A DNA stretch of 64,000 nucleotides from the NCBI GenBank assembly GCA_900073065.1, contig FJOG01000008.1, forward strand, positions 992,829 through 1,056,828, written 5' to 3'. Under the pieces are notes generated by a model. The model worked only from the letters and a program-made list of their open reading frames with translations, did not search any database and was not told the origin of the DNA. Positions 11,550 to 22,197 of this stretch are shown here, piece after piece. Position numbers and translations under genes: made by a program. Positions within the stretch are counted from its first letter, which is position 1, and every line of letters starts with the position of its first letter. This stretch comes from Phialocephala subalpina. Its lineage: Eukaryota > Ascomycota > Leotiomycetes > Helotiales > Mollisiaceae.

Positions 11550-12296
11550 TCATGGAGGCATCTTCTTCACCCCTTCCCCAACACCAACACCCTTCCCCAT
11601 CCCCCCTCCAACTCCCCCAGCACTAGCCCCCAGTCCCGTCACATTCCCTTTCATACCCTTTCCAAACAATCCCCCAACCCGTCCCACAACCACCCTAGCA
11701 AACCACGGCGTCCCCCAAACACTCAATAAAATCCTCGCCGGCAGAAAAACCTTGGTGATAGCGTACGCAGTCGCGACTTCTACTAATATCCTACTTCCTT
11801 GCTCATTGACGTGCCATCTCTTCTCCTCGCTTTCAATACTAACTTCCCCATCTCCTTCGGGGTTTGTTTCCCTCCCCTCCTTCGTAAAACCAAACCATCC
11901 CTTCCGTCCAAAATACCGCCCAAATCTCTCGACGCCTTCGCCAACCCAGCGTCCTTCAACCCAGGTCCGAGGCAGCCAGTTCGTGTAATGAAACAGCCCT
12001 GCCAAGCCAACGAGTGGAACTACGGCTGTGATTTCGTGTAGGATGAGGAACGATACGAGGTGGGAAATTGGGGCGTTCAGAAGGCCGCGGGTGTAGGGTT
12101 GTAAGAACTTCGGGAGTCGGGTGTGTAGGCGATTTATTCGGGCGCGGGTTCGGGTTTCTTTTGCTGCTTGTGAGGCTGGGGAGGAGGATGGGGAGGGAGT
12201 AGAGGATTGGTTTCGGAGAGAGGTTCGGAAGATTCGAGGTTGTGTGAAGGACGAAGAGAAACGGAATGGCCTCCGCAGAAGCTGGCCGACGGACAT
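11550..12296 (-). CDS. Mitochondrial inner-membrane protein, Mrx11/YPL041C-like
   Basis: A single-exon gene of 248 residues. I chose the ATG at 12296 (MSVGQLLRRPFRFSSS) because the frame further upstream has only non-ATG starts. The N-terminus is rich in Arg, Ser and Phe with no acidic residues, as expected of a mitochondrial targeting peptide. A conserved core follows: FLQPYTRGLLNAPISHLVSF, then a hydrophobic segment HEITAVVPLVGLAGLFHY, and a second one, VATAYAITKVFLPARILLSV. The C-terminus is glycine-rich. The core resembles the fungal family containing yeast Mrx11 (YPL041C), which has been found associated with the mitochondrial expression machinery; molecular function is unknown. It is tail-to-tail with NDK, the stops 174 bp apart. 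Confidence 0.7.
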   Translation of the reverse strand: MSVGQLLRRPFRFSSSFTQPRIFRTSLRNQSSTPSPSSSPASQAAKETRTRARINRLHTRLPKFLQPYTRGLLNAPISHLVSFLILHEITAVVPLVGLAGLFHYTNWLPRTWVEGRWVGEGVERFGRYFGRKGWFGFTKEGRETNPEGDGEVSIESEEKRWHVNEQGSRILVEVATAYAITKVFLPARILLSVWGTPWFARVVVGRVGGLFGKGMKGNVTGLGASAGGVGGGMGKGVGVGEGVKKMPP

Positions 12297-13353
12297 CACA
12301 TTGGGATATTGGAGGTTGTGTGGCAACTGGCGGATTCGCGGTTTCGAAAAGGGGGATGTTGTGGGGGGAGTTAGGAGGGGAGAGGAGAGGTTGAGATGAC
12401 GCGTTGAAGTTTGGAGGGAGCGACCTCGGCTCGAATGTCAGCGTCTTCTTTTCAACGTCAACCATCAAACCTCAAAGAAGCTTCCATCCATGGATTTGAA
12501 TGCAAAATACTCGCGCTTTAACACATACAAAATTTAATTCCAGTCATCAGTCGTGGCTGGCGACGAGGTGACCAATTGAGATTAGATGTGAGGAGAAAAC
12601 CCAGAGGCGGACCAGCAAGTGCTCTAGATGCCTTAGTAGATTTCACAAGCTTGAATTGTTCAATTGCTGTTTTTCTCAGTTCACTCCCTATTGGTTCAGA
12701 AACATGTCTTATGCCAACATTCCAGTCACCTTGTCTTAAACCTTATTGTTACCCCTCGTCTTCATAAATGCCGTATGTCAGCCGCTTCCATTCATAATAC
12801 CTCAGAGGCAATGTAACGGCGTATTTTCCTCTATCAGCATCGTGCATTTGTTCAGCGTGCCCTCTTCTGTTCACGTGGTCCTAAATAGGGCTGAACAAAT
12901 CTTTGCGGCTGAAAGTACGATGAGGTAGTCTCGTATCCCTTGCAGACCTCCCCTGACCGATGGAGGGTATCAGACTGCTTCCGGACATGTTCCGGTCATG
13001 ATGTAGCACAATATATCGGGGTACAACTCTGACCGGTGCTATGTTTAAGCTTCATTGTCTGTTTTGGGAAACCAGGCCCTAGGTCTGGGGGTCCAGAGTC
13101 CTGAAGCTTACAGGATAAAGCTTTCCAATATCGCGACCAGGTGGAAGCGAGCGTTATTTTCTTGAACATTTACAATTTCTGGAGGTACTGGCGGCCGCTG
13201 CTGAAGGAAAGGTCTCGTATTGCAAGGGACCAGATGACTCTGTAGCTGAAGAAGAGATTTCACGCACATCTTGTATATATAATGGCTATCTGAGACCCCT
13301 TTCCATGCTCTATACCAGAACTGTCAGCAATCAGAAACTTCCTTTCGTTCAAA
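12297..13353. other. Intergenic, no gene seen
   Basis: About 1 kb without a supported frame. The left part is the promoter side of the minus-strand mitochondrial protein; TATATATAATGG near 13272 may be the TATA region of the following small gene. Confidence 0.45.
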
Positions 13354-13884
13354 ATGCGTTCTTCAACTATCCTCGAGCCATTCTTGCTCCTTTCACAGCT
13401 CTTGCTGCTAATGGTCAAGTGAACTTGTTAGTCCCTTTCTTCTATCTAGTCTCTCCTCCCACGACTCTCAATTTACGCATGATTACAATGTAAACTTTCT
13501 CTAACTCGCACAAGCTACTGGGACGCCGATTGCCAAAATTACGCCGGCCACCAAAACCTCACCCCAGCCTCCTCCCCTGGAGCAGGCCATGTAGTCGGTG
13601 GACTGGCTGATGCTCAGAGTATACTTTGGGTTTATGTTACTCCTGATAGTAATTGCAGTATGTCTTTTCAATTTCCACACGTACTTTCCATCGTTCAATC
13701 TTCAATTTTTGCTCTCAGGCGATCTGGGGTTCAGAAGGGAAAGAAGCATAAGGCTGATGATGCTATAGATGGTGCATATCCTCTTTTCTGCAAGAACTCG
13801 GAGTGTAATGCTTATGATGTTGCTTCGATTGGAGAGTGCAAGCATTTCAAGAATGGGGTTTGGGCGGAGTATTGTGGGGAGTAG
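13354..13884 (+). pseudogene. Small secreted cysteine-containing protein locus, frame broken or unresolved
   Basis: A short gene-like locus. The ATG at 13354 opens MRSSTIL, a plausible secretion signal, but the hydrophobic continuation ILAPFTALAANGQVN is in another frame, one base away. That frame splices through a good intron (13427-13514, branch CTAAC, ACAAG end) into FYWDADCQNYAGHQNL and runs to a TGC codon before 13657. A perfect-looking intron (GTATGT..CTCAG, 13658-13718) follows, but splicing it puts the next exon out of frame with the cysteine-bearing stretch LFCKNSECNAYDVASIGECK. Reading through it keeps the frame to the stop at 13882-13884. Cysteine spacing and size suggest a small secreted protein, possibly an effector. 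Two frame problems favour a pseudogene, but wrong intron choices or sequence errors could also explain them. No named family recognised. Confidence 0.5.
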
Positions 13885-14025
13885 AGCGGAATAGAGCGGG
13901 GATGTGCGGGGCGGAGAGTGTGTCCTCAAAGCTAGGGATTGGTCAGATGCAATCGTCCGAAGTCGACTTGACGTTAGACTTTCCGCATCTTGATCTTACA
14001 TTCCTTCATTCGTCTACGAGGGCAT

Positions 14026-14984
14026 CTACATCTCTCTTTTGGTAGTGATCATCTCCTCCGGCTTCATACCTTCCTCCCCAAGCACACCAGCTTTTTTCAG
14101 CGTATCCACCGTCTTCTCAATAACACCCACATCCACGCCTTTCGTCCCGCTAGTGAACTTAACTGTCTTCATCCACTCTCTCGCATCCGCCTCACTGTAA
14201 TCGAGCTTCGTACTGATATACTTGACAGCCTCCTCCTTATTGCCCCCAAAATACCTCACACCCTTATCCAACTTCTCAAACAATTCCTCCAACCGTGTAT
14301 CTCCCCCTTTGATCCCCGTACTAGCAACAATCTTCCAACTTGACCAAGGAGTATAAATTTCTCCTATCCTCTTGATCTCACCGTTGTCATAGTATCGTTT
14401 TGAGGTAAAGTGTTCCCACATGAAGAAATCGGCTGTGGAGTCGTTTACTGCGTTGCGGAGTTTTTCGAAAGTTTGGAGAGGGATGAATTCGAATGGTTGG
14501 GTGGAAGGGGAGGAGAGCCAGCCTTGTTGGTCTGCGAGGACGAAGCCCATTACGTAGGATCCAGAGCCAATTCTCGATACTCCAATCTTTCCGTCTTTGA
14601 GGTCTGCGATGCTGTTGATGTCTCGTTTTGCGCCCGTGGAGATGGCCCAGCCTGTAGAGCAATATCCGTTAGTATTTGAGGAATTTCGAGAAGGCTGGAA
14701 GCTCGAGAATGAGACGTACATAGCGGTGTCTCAACATAGGTCCCCACGATCTTGTATCCTCCGTCTCCTTCCTGTCCCTCCTTTCCTAGACCCGCGACCC
14801 ATCCTTCTGTAAGTCCAATGCCGATATCGATCTCCCTTGATCGAAGCGAAGTTATCATATGTCCCGTGCCGGACGGGAAAGGAATTAATTCGGCATCTAG
14901 ACCGAAATGCTTTTGTGCGAAGTATAGCGGGGTACTGAAATGTTCTGGGACGAAACCAATGCGCAGTTTATCAGACGACGCCAT
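14026..14984 (-). CDS. Ca3427-like periplasmic-binding-fold (PBP2) protein
   Basis: A two-exon gene: 14984-14720 and 14651-14026, with intron GTACGT..CTAAC..CTACAG, giving 296 residues. It begins MASSDKLRIGFVPEHFSTPL with no signal peptide, so it is probably cytosolic. The sequence follows the type 2 periplasmic-binding fold: PSGTGHMITSLRSREIDIGI (ligand-site loop), STGAKRDINSIADLKDGKIG with VSRIGSGSYVMG, and DFFMWEHFTSKRYYDNGEIK. Fungi have a small family of such bacterial ABC-type substrate-binding-like proteins, exemplified by Candida albicans Ca3427. The ligand is unknown and no transporter partner is nearby. It is head-to-head with the UBC7-type gene, about 330 bp apart. Confidence 0.85.
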
Positions 14985-15315
14985 CTCAAGTATTACATTC
15001 GCAGAAGAGGACGGATTACAACGAGATGAAGTCGATTAATGCAGAGAGTTAAGAGAAGATCGAACAAGGAAAGTTTTGGAGAACAAACAGTTGTGGAGGA
15101 TACAAAGTTTGAGAAGTTGAGGCTGATACAGAATGAGGGGCATTTGATGTCCACTCCAATGACGCCAGGCGGCCGCTTCCGAAAGTGGGTCCAGGAACAT
15201 TCCCAGGATCAACGACAACTCAACCACATCCAGAGCTTGATAATCAGACCATCTACAAACTTCATAACGCGCATCGAATTTCCTCCAATTTTCGAAGCCC
15301 TGGATTGCATACAAC
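14985..15315. promoter_or_regulatory. Divergent promoter region, PBP2-like / UBC7-like
   Basis: A 331-bp gap between divergent start codons that must drive both genes. No recognisable TATA box. Confidence 0.35.
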
Positions 15316-15899
15316 ATGGCATCAACAACAGCCCAAAGAAGATTATTACAAGAATACCGCGCCCTCACAAACAACCCGCCGGAAGGCATCACCGCCGGCC
15401 CAGTCTCCGAAGATGATATGCTGTACTGGGAGGCTCTGATTCAAGGACCTGAGGGGACACCGTTCGAGGGAGGCATATTTCCTGCGGAATTGAAGTTCCC
15501 GAAGGACTATCCTCTTGCGCCGCCGACGATGAGGTTTCTGGGTGAGGTGTGGCATCCTAATGGTAGGTCGCGTGCTCATTTACTCACTTCTCACTCTCAC
15601 ATCAAGCCTGCGATTTGGAAGAGATGCTAACGCAATGATTCACAGTATATCCCAGCGGCTTGGTCTGCATCTCGATCCTACACCCACCCGGAGATGACCC
15701 AAACCATTACGAACACGCCTCCGAGCGATGGTCACCTATTCAATCTGTGGAGAAAATCTTGATTTCGGTGATGAGCATGTTGGCAGAGCCAAATGATGAG
15801 AGTCCGGCGAATGTGGAGGCTGCGAAGATGTGGAGGGAACAGAGACCGGAGTATGAGAAGCGAGTGCGGGAGGGGTGTAGGCGGATGTTAGGATTGTGA
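15316..15899 (+). CDS. ubc7: Ubiquitin-conjugating enzyme E2, UBC7/UBE2G type
   Basis: Two exons, 15316-15562 and 15646-15899 (GTAGGT..CACAG intron), giving 166 residues, essentially the length of yeast Ubc7. Visible E2 features: the LxGPxGTPFEGGxF block, the PxxxPTMRFL segment, the HPN motif (WHPN) and the active Cys at residue 90 in [11 protein letters not shown]. Immediately after it comes the acidic insertion [17 protein letters not shown], which marks the Ubc7/UBE2G subgroup. Known members charge ubiquitin for ER-associated degradation together with a Cue1-type anchor and Hrd1/Doa10 ligases. The pathway role here is inferred from the subgroup. Confidence 0.95.
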
Positions 15900-16998
15900 A
15901 GTCCTCAGTGGTGTCGGGACAATGATTGAGAGAACCAAGTCGATGGCATACGGCCAATTATATCGAGGACGAATATAGATCCGAGCGATGGTTTTCGTCG
16001 GTACCATTGAGAGTGGAGGGATAGACTGGCGTTGGCGAGTGCTGAAGTTCGGGCGGCACCAAGTATGCGTCTAAGGCTGAATCACAATACAAGAAGTATC
16101 ATGGTCATTCGATCCCGTGAAAACAGAGCAAGTTAACTATCAAAATCAAGATGCGTCTTCCAGGAACTGCTACGTCCCCAAGGCGTGAGAATGCTAGGCC
16201 AATGAAAGTCCCGAGAAAGCTGGAAGATTAAACGTGCTGGTGTATCAGGCTTTGACGAGATTTGATGTCAACTATTCGGTCCTTTTGAAACTCCTCCACA
16301 GCATTCTCAATGACCCAGCCTTGCCGGGACATTGTAAGCTGACTTCTCCTGGATCCGCGGCCAGGATCATGCCCGAAAATTGAAGGTAGGTAGGTTTTGA
16401 ATCAAGAATCTTGGTCGAGATGACGAGGTGGGAGATCGAGAATGCTGCACCCGAATTATAATGTACCAAATTCTTCAGAAGAAGCGGGTTAGTCTTTGAG
16501 CCAGTAGGGTCACAACGCGTCATTCAGACGCCCGAACGGCGCGAAGCGACAACGTTTGATTGGCAGTATCAAATCTTTAAGTCTGCCTTATCCTACCGCC
16601 CGACTTGTTACCTCACAGCCACTACGGAGCCTTGCGAGCATTTTGCATTTTACATTTTGTGCGTATCCGCCAAAACTTCGCCTTCGTCTCCGTGTCACAA
16701 ACCCAACTGTCGAAACATCTCACCCGACTCCTTGTCTATAGTTCAGGCTACTCTCCTATCTACCAGCGATCTCGGTTAATTGGTAGCTGTTACTAGATTC
16801 AGGCGTCTCGTGCCAGGGCCTATCAATAGAAGGCAATATTGATAGCCTCGGTGATGTGATATGGACTCTCCATCACTTTCTTCGCCCCCCCCTCGTGGTG
16901 GATATGCCGGCATCCGATCGAGAGACGGGAGATGCTGATATCTCCACGCACAGGTCTTGTGCGTGTTCTCGGCGAAGGTATTCTATCTTCAGGTATAG
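15900..16998. other. Intergenic, including unresolved 5' end of the permease
   Basis: No supported gene. Short ATG-started frames at 16861 and 16904 could belong to the first exon of the permease that follows, but no donor site joins either one in the right phase. Confidence 0.4.
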
Positions 16999-19676
16999 TT
17001 GGCTATTCTTAGACAGGCTGATTTCCAAGCTGACTCCAAGCCTGACAGTAGCAAAGTCTTGAAATCAATGCAAATACTCGTGAGTCTCTCAGTTCCGGGG
17101 AAAAGACCACCAGCTTCTATCATTGGTACTGACGGAAGATGTTGGCAGATAATTGCTTTTGGTACAGCGAGTGGGCTGGGTATCTTTGACACAATCTACT
17201 CACTCCTGGAGCTTGCAGGACCAGTAGTTGGTCTAACGTGCCTTGCATTGGCTGGAATATGTATCCTATGTATAATGGAAAGTATTGGCGAGATGAGAGG
17301 CCACTGGCCCATTTCGAACCCAGTCGTTGACGTTGTCGACGCTTTCTTGGACAAGGACTTTGCCATAATTGTAGGACTTGCAAACTGGTACGCGAGAAGT
17401 CTACGCTGAATCGCGCTGTACTGACTCTGATTAGGTCCGTCTATACCATTACGTCCGCCAATCTGATCGTGGATGTTTTAAATCTTCTGGGATATTGGTC
17501 GTGGCCGATATCTCACCGTTATGCCCCTGTTTTAGTTGTTGTTCTAATCATTGCGTTCATTGTCCACTTCAAATCTCTTGTATGTGGATGATTCTATCGT
17601 ATACCGCGACATCTCTAACTTTCTCTCCAGTGGTCAAAATATCTATGTACTGTTTTTGCGATTATAACAGTCGGTCTCCTCCTCAACTTTTGCATGAGCT
17701 GGTACAGTTACTATGGTAAGTTTCTGGAAGCGACCAGTGATCTAAACTTGACGCTAACGTTCCATCACAGACTTTACACGTTCCCCAGGGGTCAACCGGG
17801 GTACCTATGTGAGGAGAGAACTCGAATCAGTCGATGAACTCTTTGCTTGGAGCTCTTGGCCTCAATTCCTTCCCCCAGCGAAACGTCAAGCGTTCGAAAC
17901 CATGTCAATCGATGAGCTTTTGGCTTCTGATCATTGGACCGAATTTCTTCCTCAGGATTCTTTTGTTGCTTCCAGCCTGTGGGCTGACCTCCTCTACTGG
18001 GCTAATGAAAGATGGGAAGTACAGTCAATCGACAAGCTTCTGGAGTCTAAATCTTTTTTCCTGCCAATCCATGACCCCTTTTTTTCCAACTATTCCAGCA
18101 ACGACTGGTACGTATAACTCTTACATTCGAACCTCTGTCAACAACTAATCTATAGAGTAGGACGATTTGGTCGTATGTTACTTGCACAATCTAACTTTAA
18201 GTTCCTGCTGATGTATCCGCTCAGACAAACAGTGCCGGTAATCACATACGTATATGCTAGTAGTGAGATTTTTATCGATACAACAGCAGACTTCATCGAC
18301 CCATTCGGTTGTGCACACCAACCGACAAAGCTTGCTGTGTGGCTACCGTTGGCAATTTCTCTTTTGATTGGTATCTCGTGTTACTTTCGCACTGGGTACT
18401 TTGAATACTTTTCAAAGCCTGGGTGGAAAAATCTGCTACATCCAGGCCTGTCGATAAGCACGAACCTCAGAAGCTACGCCACGCCGGATTCGTCATTTGT
18501 GGTAGTTGTTCAACTCCAACGCACTCCATTCCGGGGTATGGCGTCGAATTTTCTGAACGCCATTTTTATCTTGTCGGCTTTGAGCGCATCAAGTTCGGCT
18601 ATGTATACCTCATCTCGGACCCTCTTCGCGCTCACACGTAGCGTTTTCTCAAGTCGTAAAAGACATTGGTGGATTTCGAGGCTTGGTAATTCTACGACCC
18701 CCTGGCGAACTTCAACCGCCACTCTTATTGTATCTGTGGTTGCATTGTGCGGGGTACTAATCATACACGCCAGCACACGTTATAGCCATCGTGATGTAAG
18801 TAACTTAGGCCCTTTTCCGATCTAGCTGACGAGTCACTAACTGTCTCTCGATCTGGTGCAGACATTGAATGCTTTGGCAAATATAACATCTGCAACGGCC
18901 CTTCTCTCTTGGGCCTCCCAATGCTGGGCTTTCATTCGATATCACAAATGGTAAGCCGCCCCCTCCCGGCACTTCTCAACCGCCAAACTGACTATATTCA
19001 AAATTTAGCCTGCAAATCCACGATTCTAAACTGACTGACCATTACTCCGAGTACAACAATAGTGCTTCGGTTAAGGGAGACTCAATATTTGCAACCTTCT
19101 TTGGTCGAGTTCAGCCTGTTCCTGCATATATCGGGCTGCTGTACTGCGTTACAAGTTTTCTTGGTTTTGCAGTTGGAGTTTATTTACGAAGGAAGCAGAT
19201 CGTTGTCAACTCGTTCTCATCCATGTTCATGACAATCCTGGTAAGCCCTCTCCAATTTCATTACATCCAGCGTTCTCAATGTCCCAGCTTTGATAGGACA
19301 ATTGAGAACACTGGGCTAGGCTGAGATAGTAAAATACCACATGAAATAAAGCGTCATTTTATTGGTCGACGATCGCTCTGACCCAGAATGTGGGCCAAGA
19401 AAGCCCAGGCAAGGCTGGGAGATTGAGCACGCAAAATACGTCGCAGTCCACATGGCACGATGACGATATTGGTGAACAAATGAGCTAATATAAATATCGC
19501 AGTTCTCAGTGGCCTTGACATTTTGGCTCGTGCTCAAGTATATCCGTAATGGTGACAATTTCGAATGGTATGTCAAGCTTCAGACTTGGGAAGATCTCCA
19601 GTCCCGTCTCGACAAGCTCAAATCCGCCATAGCCGTTGATATTTTGACCGATTCGGACCCCCAAAGGATCCAATAA
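16999..19676 (+). CDS. Amino-acid permease (APC superfamily) with a repeat-bearing loop
   Basis: A multi-exon plasma-membrane amino-acid permease. Exons that keep one frame: 16999-17079, 17149-17387, 17435-17579, 17631-17715, 17771-18107, 18158-18172, 18225-18795, 18862-18950, 19009-19240 and 19503-19676, together 655 residues. Family features: the first helix IIAFGTASGLGIF with the GxGxF-like bend, ESIGEMRGHWPIS after helix 3, helices at 17435-17700, and SALSASSSAMYTSSRTLFAL, the SAxNSxxYxSSRxL-like motif of fungal AAT permeases. FIRYHKC and WLVLKYIRNGDNFEWYV mark the C-terminal part. The true start is unresolved: the first in-frame ATG is 17068, but family N-termini are longer. The 17080-17148 intron is a multiple of three and could be retained. 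Substrate unknown. All introns are canonical, so it looks functional. Confidence 0.8.
17771..18107 (+). repeat. Exon encoding a three-copy peptide repeat inside the permease
   Basis: This single exon encodes 112 residues that separate two membrane segments. Three related modules are visible: ESVDELFAWSSWPQFLP, MSIDELLASDHWTEFLP and QSIDKLLESKSFFLP, spaced about 35-60 residues. The common pattern is xS[IV]D[EK]Lh, a few residues, then FLP. Ordinary fungal permeases have a much shorter loop here. The match to known repeats is none that I recognise. Confidence 0.75.
19267..19431. mobile_element. MITE-like insertion, copy A
   Basis: An element of about 165 bp inside the last permease intron (19241-19502, far longer than its neighbours). 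The left end, CGTTCTCAATGTCCCAGCTT from 19271, and the right end, AAGGCTGGGAGATTGAGCAC from 19411, are inverted repeats matching at about 18 of 21 positions. A related pair bounds a similar-sized segment at 31165-31317. No open frame inside. Target-site duplication not identified. Confidence 0.6.
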
Positions 19677-19767
19677 CGATATGGTCATTTTCGAAACAAG
19701 CCACTTACACCCGTATCTGTTTCCGAAGAGAAAATTAAAGGGACCCCTAATCACTCCAAAACGGAGG

Positions 19768-21229
19768 ATGAGTTCCAGCAGCAGAAACGAGGCGTCTCTT
19801 CAGCGGAGGGACATTCTAGCTCGACTCCAATTACAGAAGCATATATCAGCTCGGATTGCAGAACTGCCCTCGTCACTAAGACTTTTTCTACATGCATTGA
19901 TGTTCACCCCTCACCAGAGAGTCTGGTTGGACGAAGATGACGGGATGTTTTTATCCAGTAAAGTTAAAGGACTTCTAGAAGATCTGACGGAAGACAACTG
20001 GAATTGGTGGCCTCTCAATCCTAGGATGCGAGCCTTGGGAAAGGATCAGGTCCGCTTGAACTGGAAATGTGTAGGTCGCCTACTAGTTTTTGAGAGAACT
20101 TTGTCTGATGAAATAAAAGGATTGCAACAAACGTCATTGGATTGAGCTACCGAAGTCAACGGCTGAAATTGTAATGTCTATATTTCAGCCTGCTATAAAT
20201 CAGGGCGAATGGCATGGGATGGGGTCTGCTAGTAGCCTATCATCCTCTTCCTCATCCATTATACAGGCTCAGCACTCAAATCAACTTCGCACTATCGCCG
20301 CCACCACTCTACCGGCTGCTATTCCACCAACCGCCAACATAACATCTCTCACCCCCTTATCTTCGTCTCCATCCTCAACTTTCTCCACTTCATCTACCTT
20401 GCCAATTATAATTCCACACCAACAGAGCAGCGGCCAGAATAAAGTCCCAACCGAAGAGCAAAGCGGCCAGGTCAATATCAACATGGGGTTGAAATCGGAG
20501 CTGTTCATCTTGCTTGGAATCAAAGGCTGGCGCAGGACTTTGGAGCTTGCTCAAATCCACGTACCTAATTCAATGGATGACCATAAATTCTTCAAAGCTT
20601 TACTGCGCGAATACAAGCGACGACGAGGTCTCTGGAGGCTCTGGTTTTCAGTCTGGCAACTCCGCTACTGCGATTTCGTTAAGGTGAGTTTGGAACTACC
20701 GAAATTGTCGTCTTTCTATGTACTAATAAACCGAACTTAGTTCGAGAAGTTCCGTCCTGGCCGTATCATCGTTAGCAAGAAACACGACATTCCTGAGGAC
20801 TTGCTATACGAGTATTCACCTCGACCGCCACACGCAGATGTCCCGCCAATCCAACCCGAAGAATTTGAAATTGCCCTGTCTTCTTGCAACTCCTCCTGTT
20901 TCTTCTGGTTATTCCATGACTGCGTCGGCACGCCACAAGGCAGTGATGCGCTCGAACGTATTCCCAAACGGCGAGGGGAATTCGAGCTCAAATCGGGAGC
21001 ACGAGAATATGCCTGGGGTTTAGAAGCCCATCATACGATATCCTTTCTTCGCATGTTGATCTATCATCTTATCATCTTCGCTGGTCCGTTTGCGTTTTGG
21101 GGGTGGTGGCAATCTGATCATCCTTGGGATCTTCAAGATGCATCGATACCTTTGGCTGCTGTTTGTGCGCTTTTGTCCCTGTTTTGGGGATCCTCTGGAA
21201 CTTTGAGATTTATTCGAGAGCGGGGATGA
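19768..21229 (+). CDS. Conserved fungal protein of unknown function, two C-terminal membrane helices
   Basis: Three exons keep one frame: 19768-20070, 20189-20683 and 20741-21229, giving 428 residues. The first junction uses a GTAGGT donor at 20071 and TTTCAG at 20188, and removes an in-frame stop at 20143. The second intron is canonical (GTGAGT..TACTAAT..TTAG). The N-terminal part ends NWKC. A low-complexity Ser/Thr/Pro region follows, then a charged basic block LLREYKRRRGLWRLWFSVWQ, FEKFRPGRIIVSKK and the LFHDCVG motif. Two hydrophobic segments follow near the end: MLIYHLIIFAGPFAFWGWW and ASIPLAAVCALLSLFWGSS. The layout fits a family of uncharacterised fungal proteins often found in HET-rich regions; I know no function for it. 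It starts 91 bp after the permease stop. The ATG at 19681 is an alternative start, only 4 bp after that stop. Confidence 0.65.
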
Positions 21230-22197
21230 GTACTGGATATAGACGCCTTGCAACTTTCCCTATCTAGCATGAAGTAGATACCAAGTCAAGACTCTTTCCA
21301 CGCGACTCCCCGCTTCCCTTTCGTTTAAATCTGTTAACCCTTTGCGGCAGCCGAGTTCAATGGTCCACCTGCGATGGGACTGTGTAGTACGTTTTGAGAC
21401 GAGCGCGGGTCTTGTTTTACCCCTCGTGTTCGCAAGGGCCTCGATTGGAGTCGATAATGTGCGATGTGTTGGCAACTGCAGTGGGGTTGCCCTTAGCGCA
21501 GCCTTGCACGTAGTGGTGATTTGCCACCGTTCTTGCAACCTATCGCTTCATCCGCCTCAATTCTCCTCATGCTCACCGAAGTAACCGCACTCAAAAACAG
21601 TTCCACTGTGTGACAGCAATGCTCTGACGAGTTGAATCCTCGTTCGGTCGGTAAAATACGCCTCAGAAGATGAGCTTAATGAAGGAAATCTGCACTTTGT
21701 CCTTCGTCTTCATATATGTTTCAATTATTTACAAATACAATATTCTACAGAACTTTCTATCTTCCTGACTCTCACTGCAGACTCTCACTGCCCTACAGAC
21801 TTTGGAGTCTGATATCTTCATTCCCGAAGTTGCAAAGGTGCGATTTCAATGATTCCACCATGCCGGAGTTCAGAGCTGAGCAAATTGAGCGTGGGAGTCA
21901 TGGACCTGGGACCGTGCTCCGCCTTTCCATCAGCCTCAGCCTCGCATGTTGTTCGAATGCTGAGATGGCGACATTGGGTGTTGTTGTTGTCTCTGTCCCT
22001 AAAAGCTCTTGCTGCCTAAAGAGCTTGCCTCCCTGTCATCGCCACTTCTATATCAAGTTGAAATTTCTATGCGGCCCCAGGGTGGCCTCTCAGCCGGCAC
22101 CCCTAAGCAGTAACTTAATGCCGACATCTCGAATTTTCTCTTCGCCATCAAATTAGTTATCCCCTTCTATCTCTGCGGGAAGTGTCTACGAACCAAG
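21230..22197. other. Intergenic, no gene seen
   Basis: Short unrelated frames only. A direct repeat of GACTCTCACTGC occurs near 21766-21792. The last part is the promoter side of HET-3. Confidence 0.45.

Noticed and set aside
11956..12468. 170-residue minus-strand frame overlapping the Mrx11-like gene
   Set aside because: Pro/Ser-rich shadow in another frame of a gene with clear conserved helices.
21716..22156. 146-residue plus-strand frame upstream of HET-3
   Set aside because: No conserved features or good start context; composition resembles the surrounding intergenic DNA.
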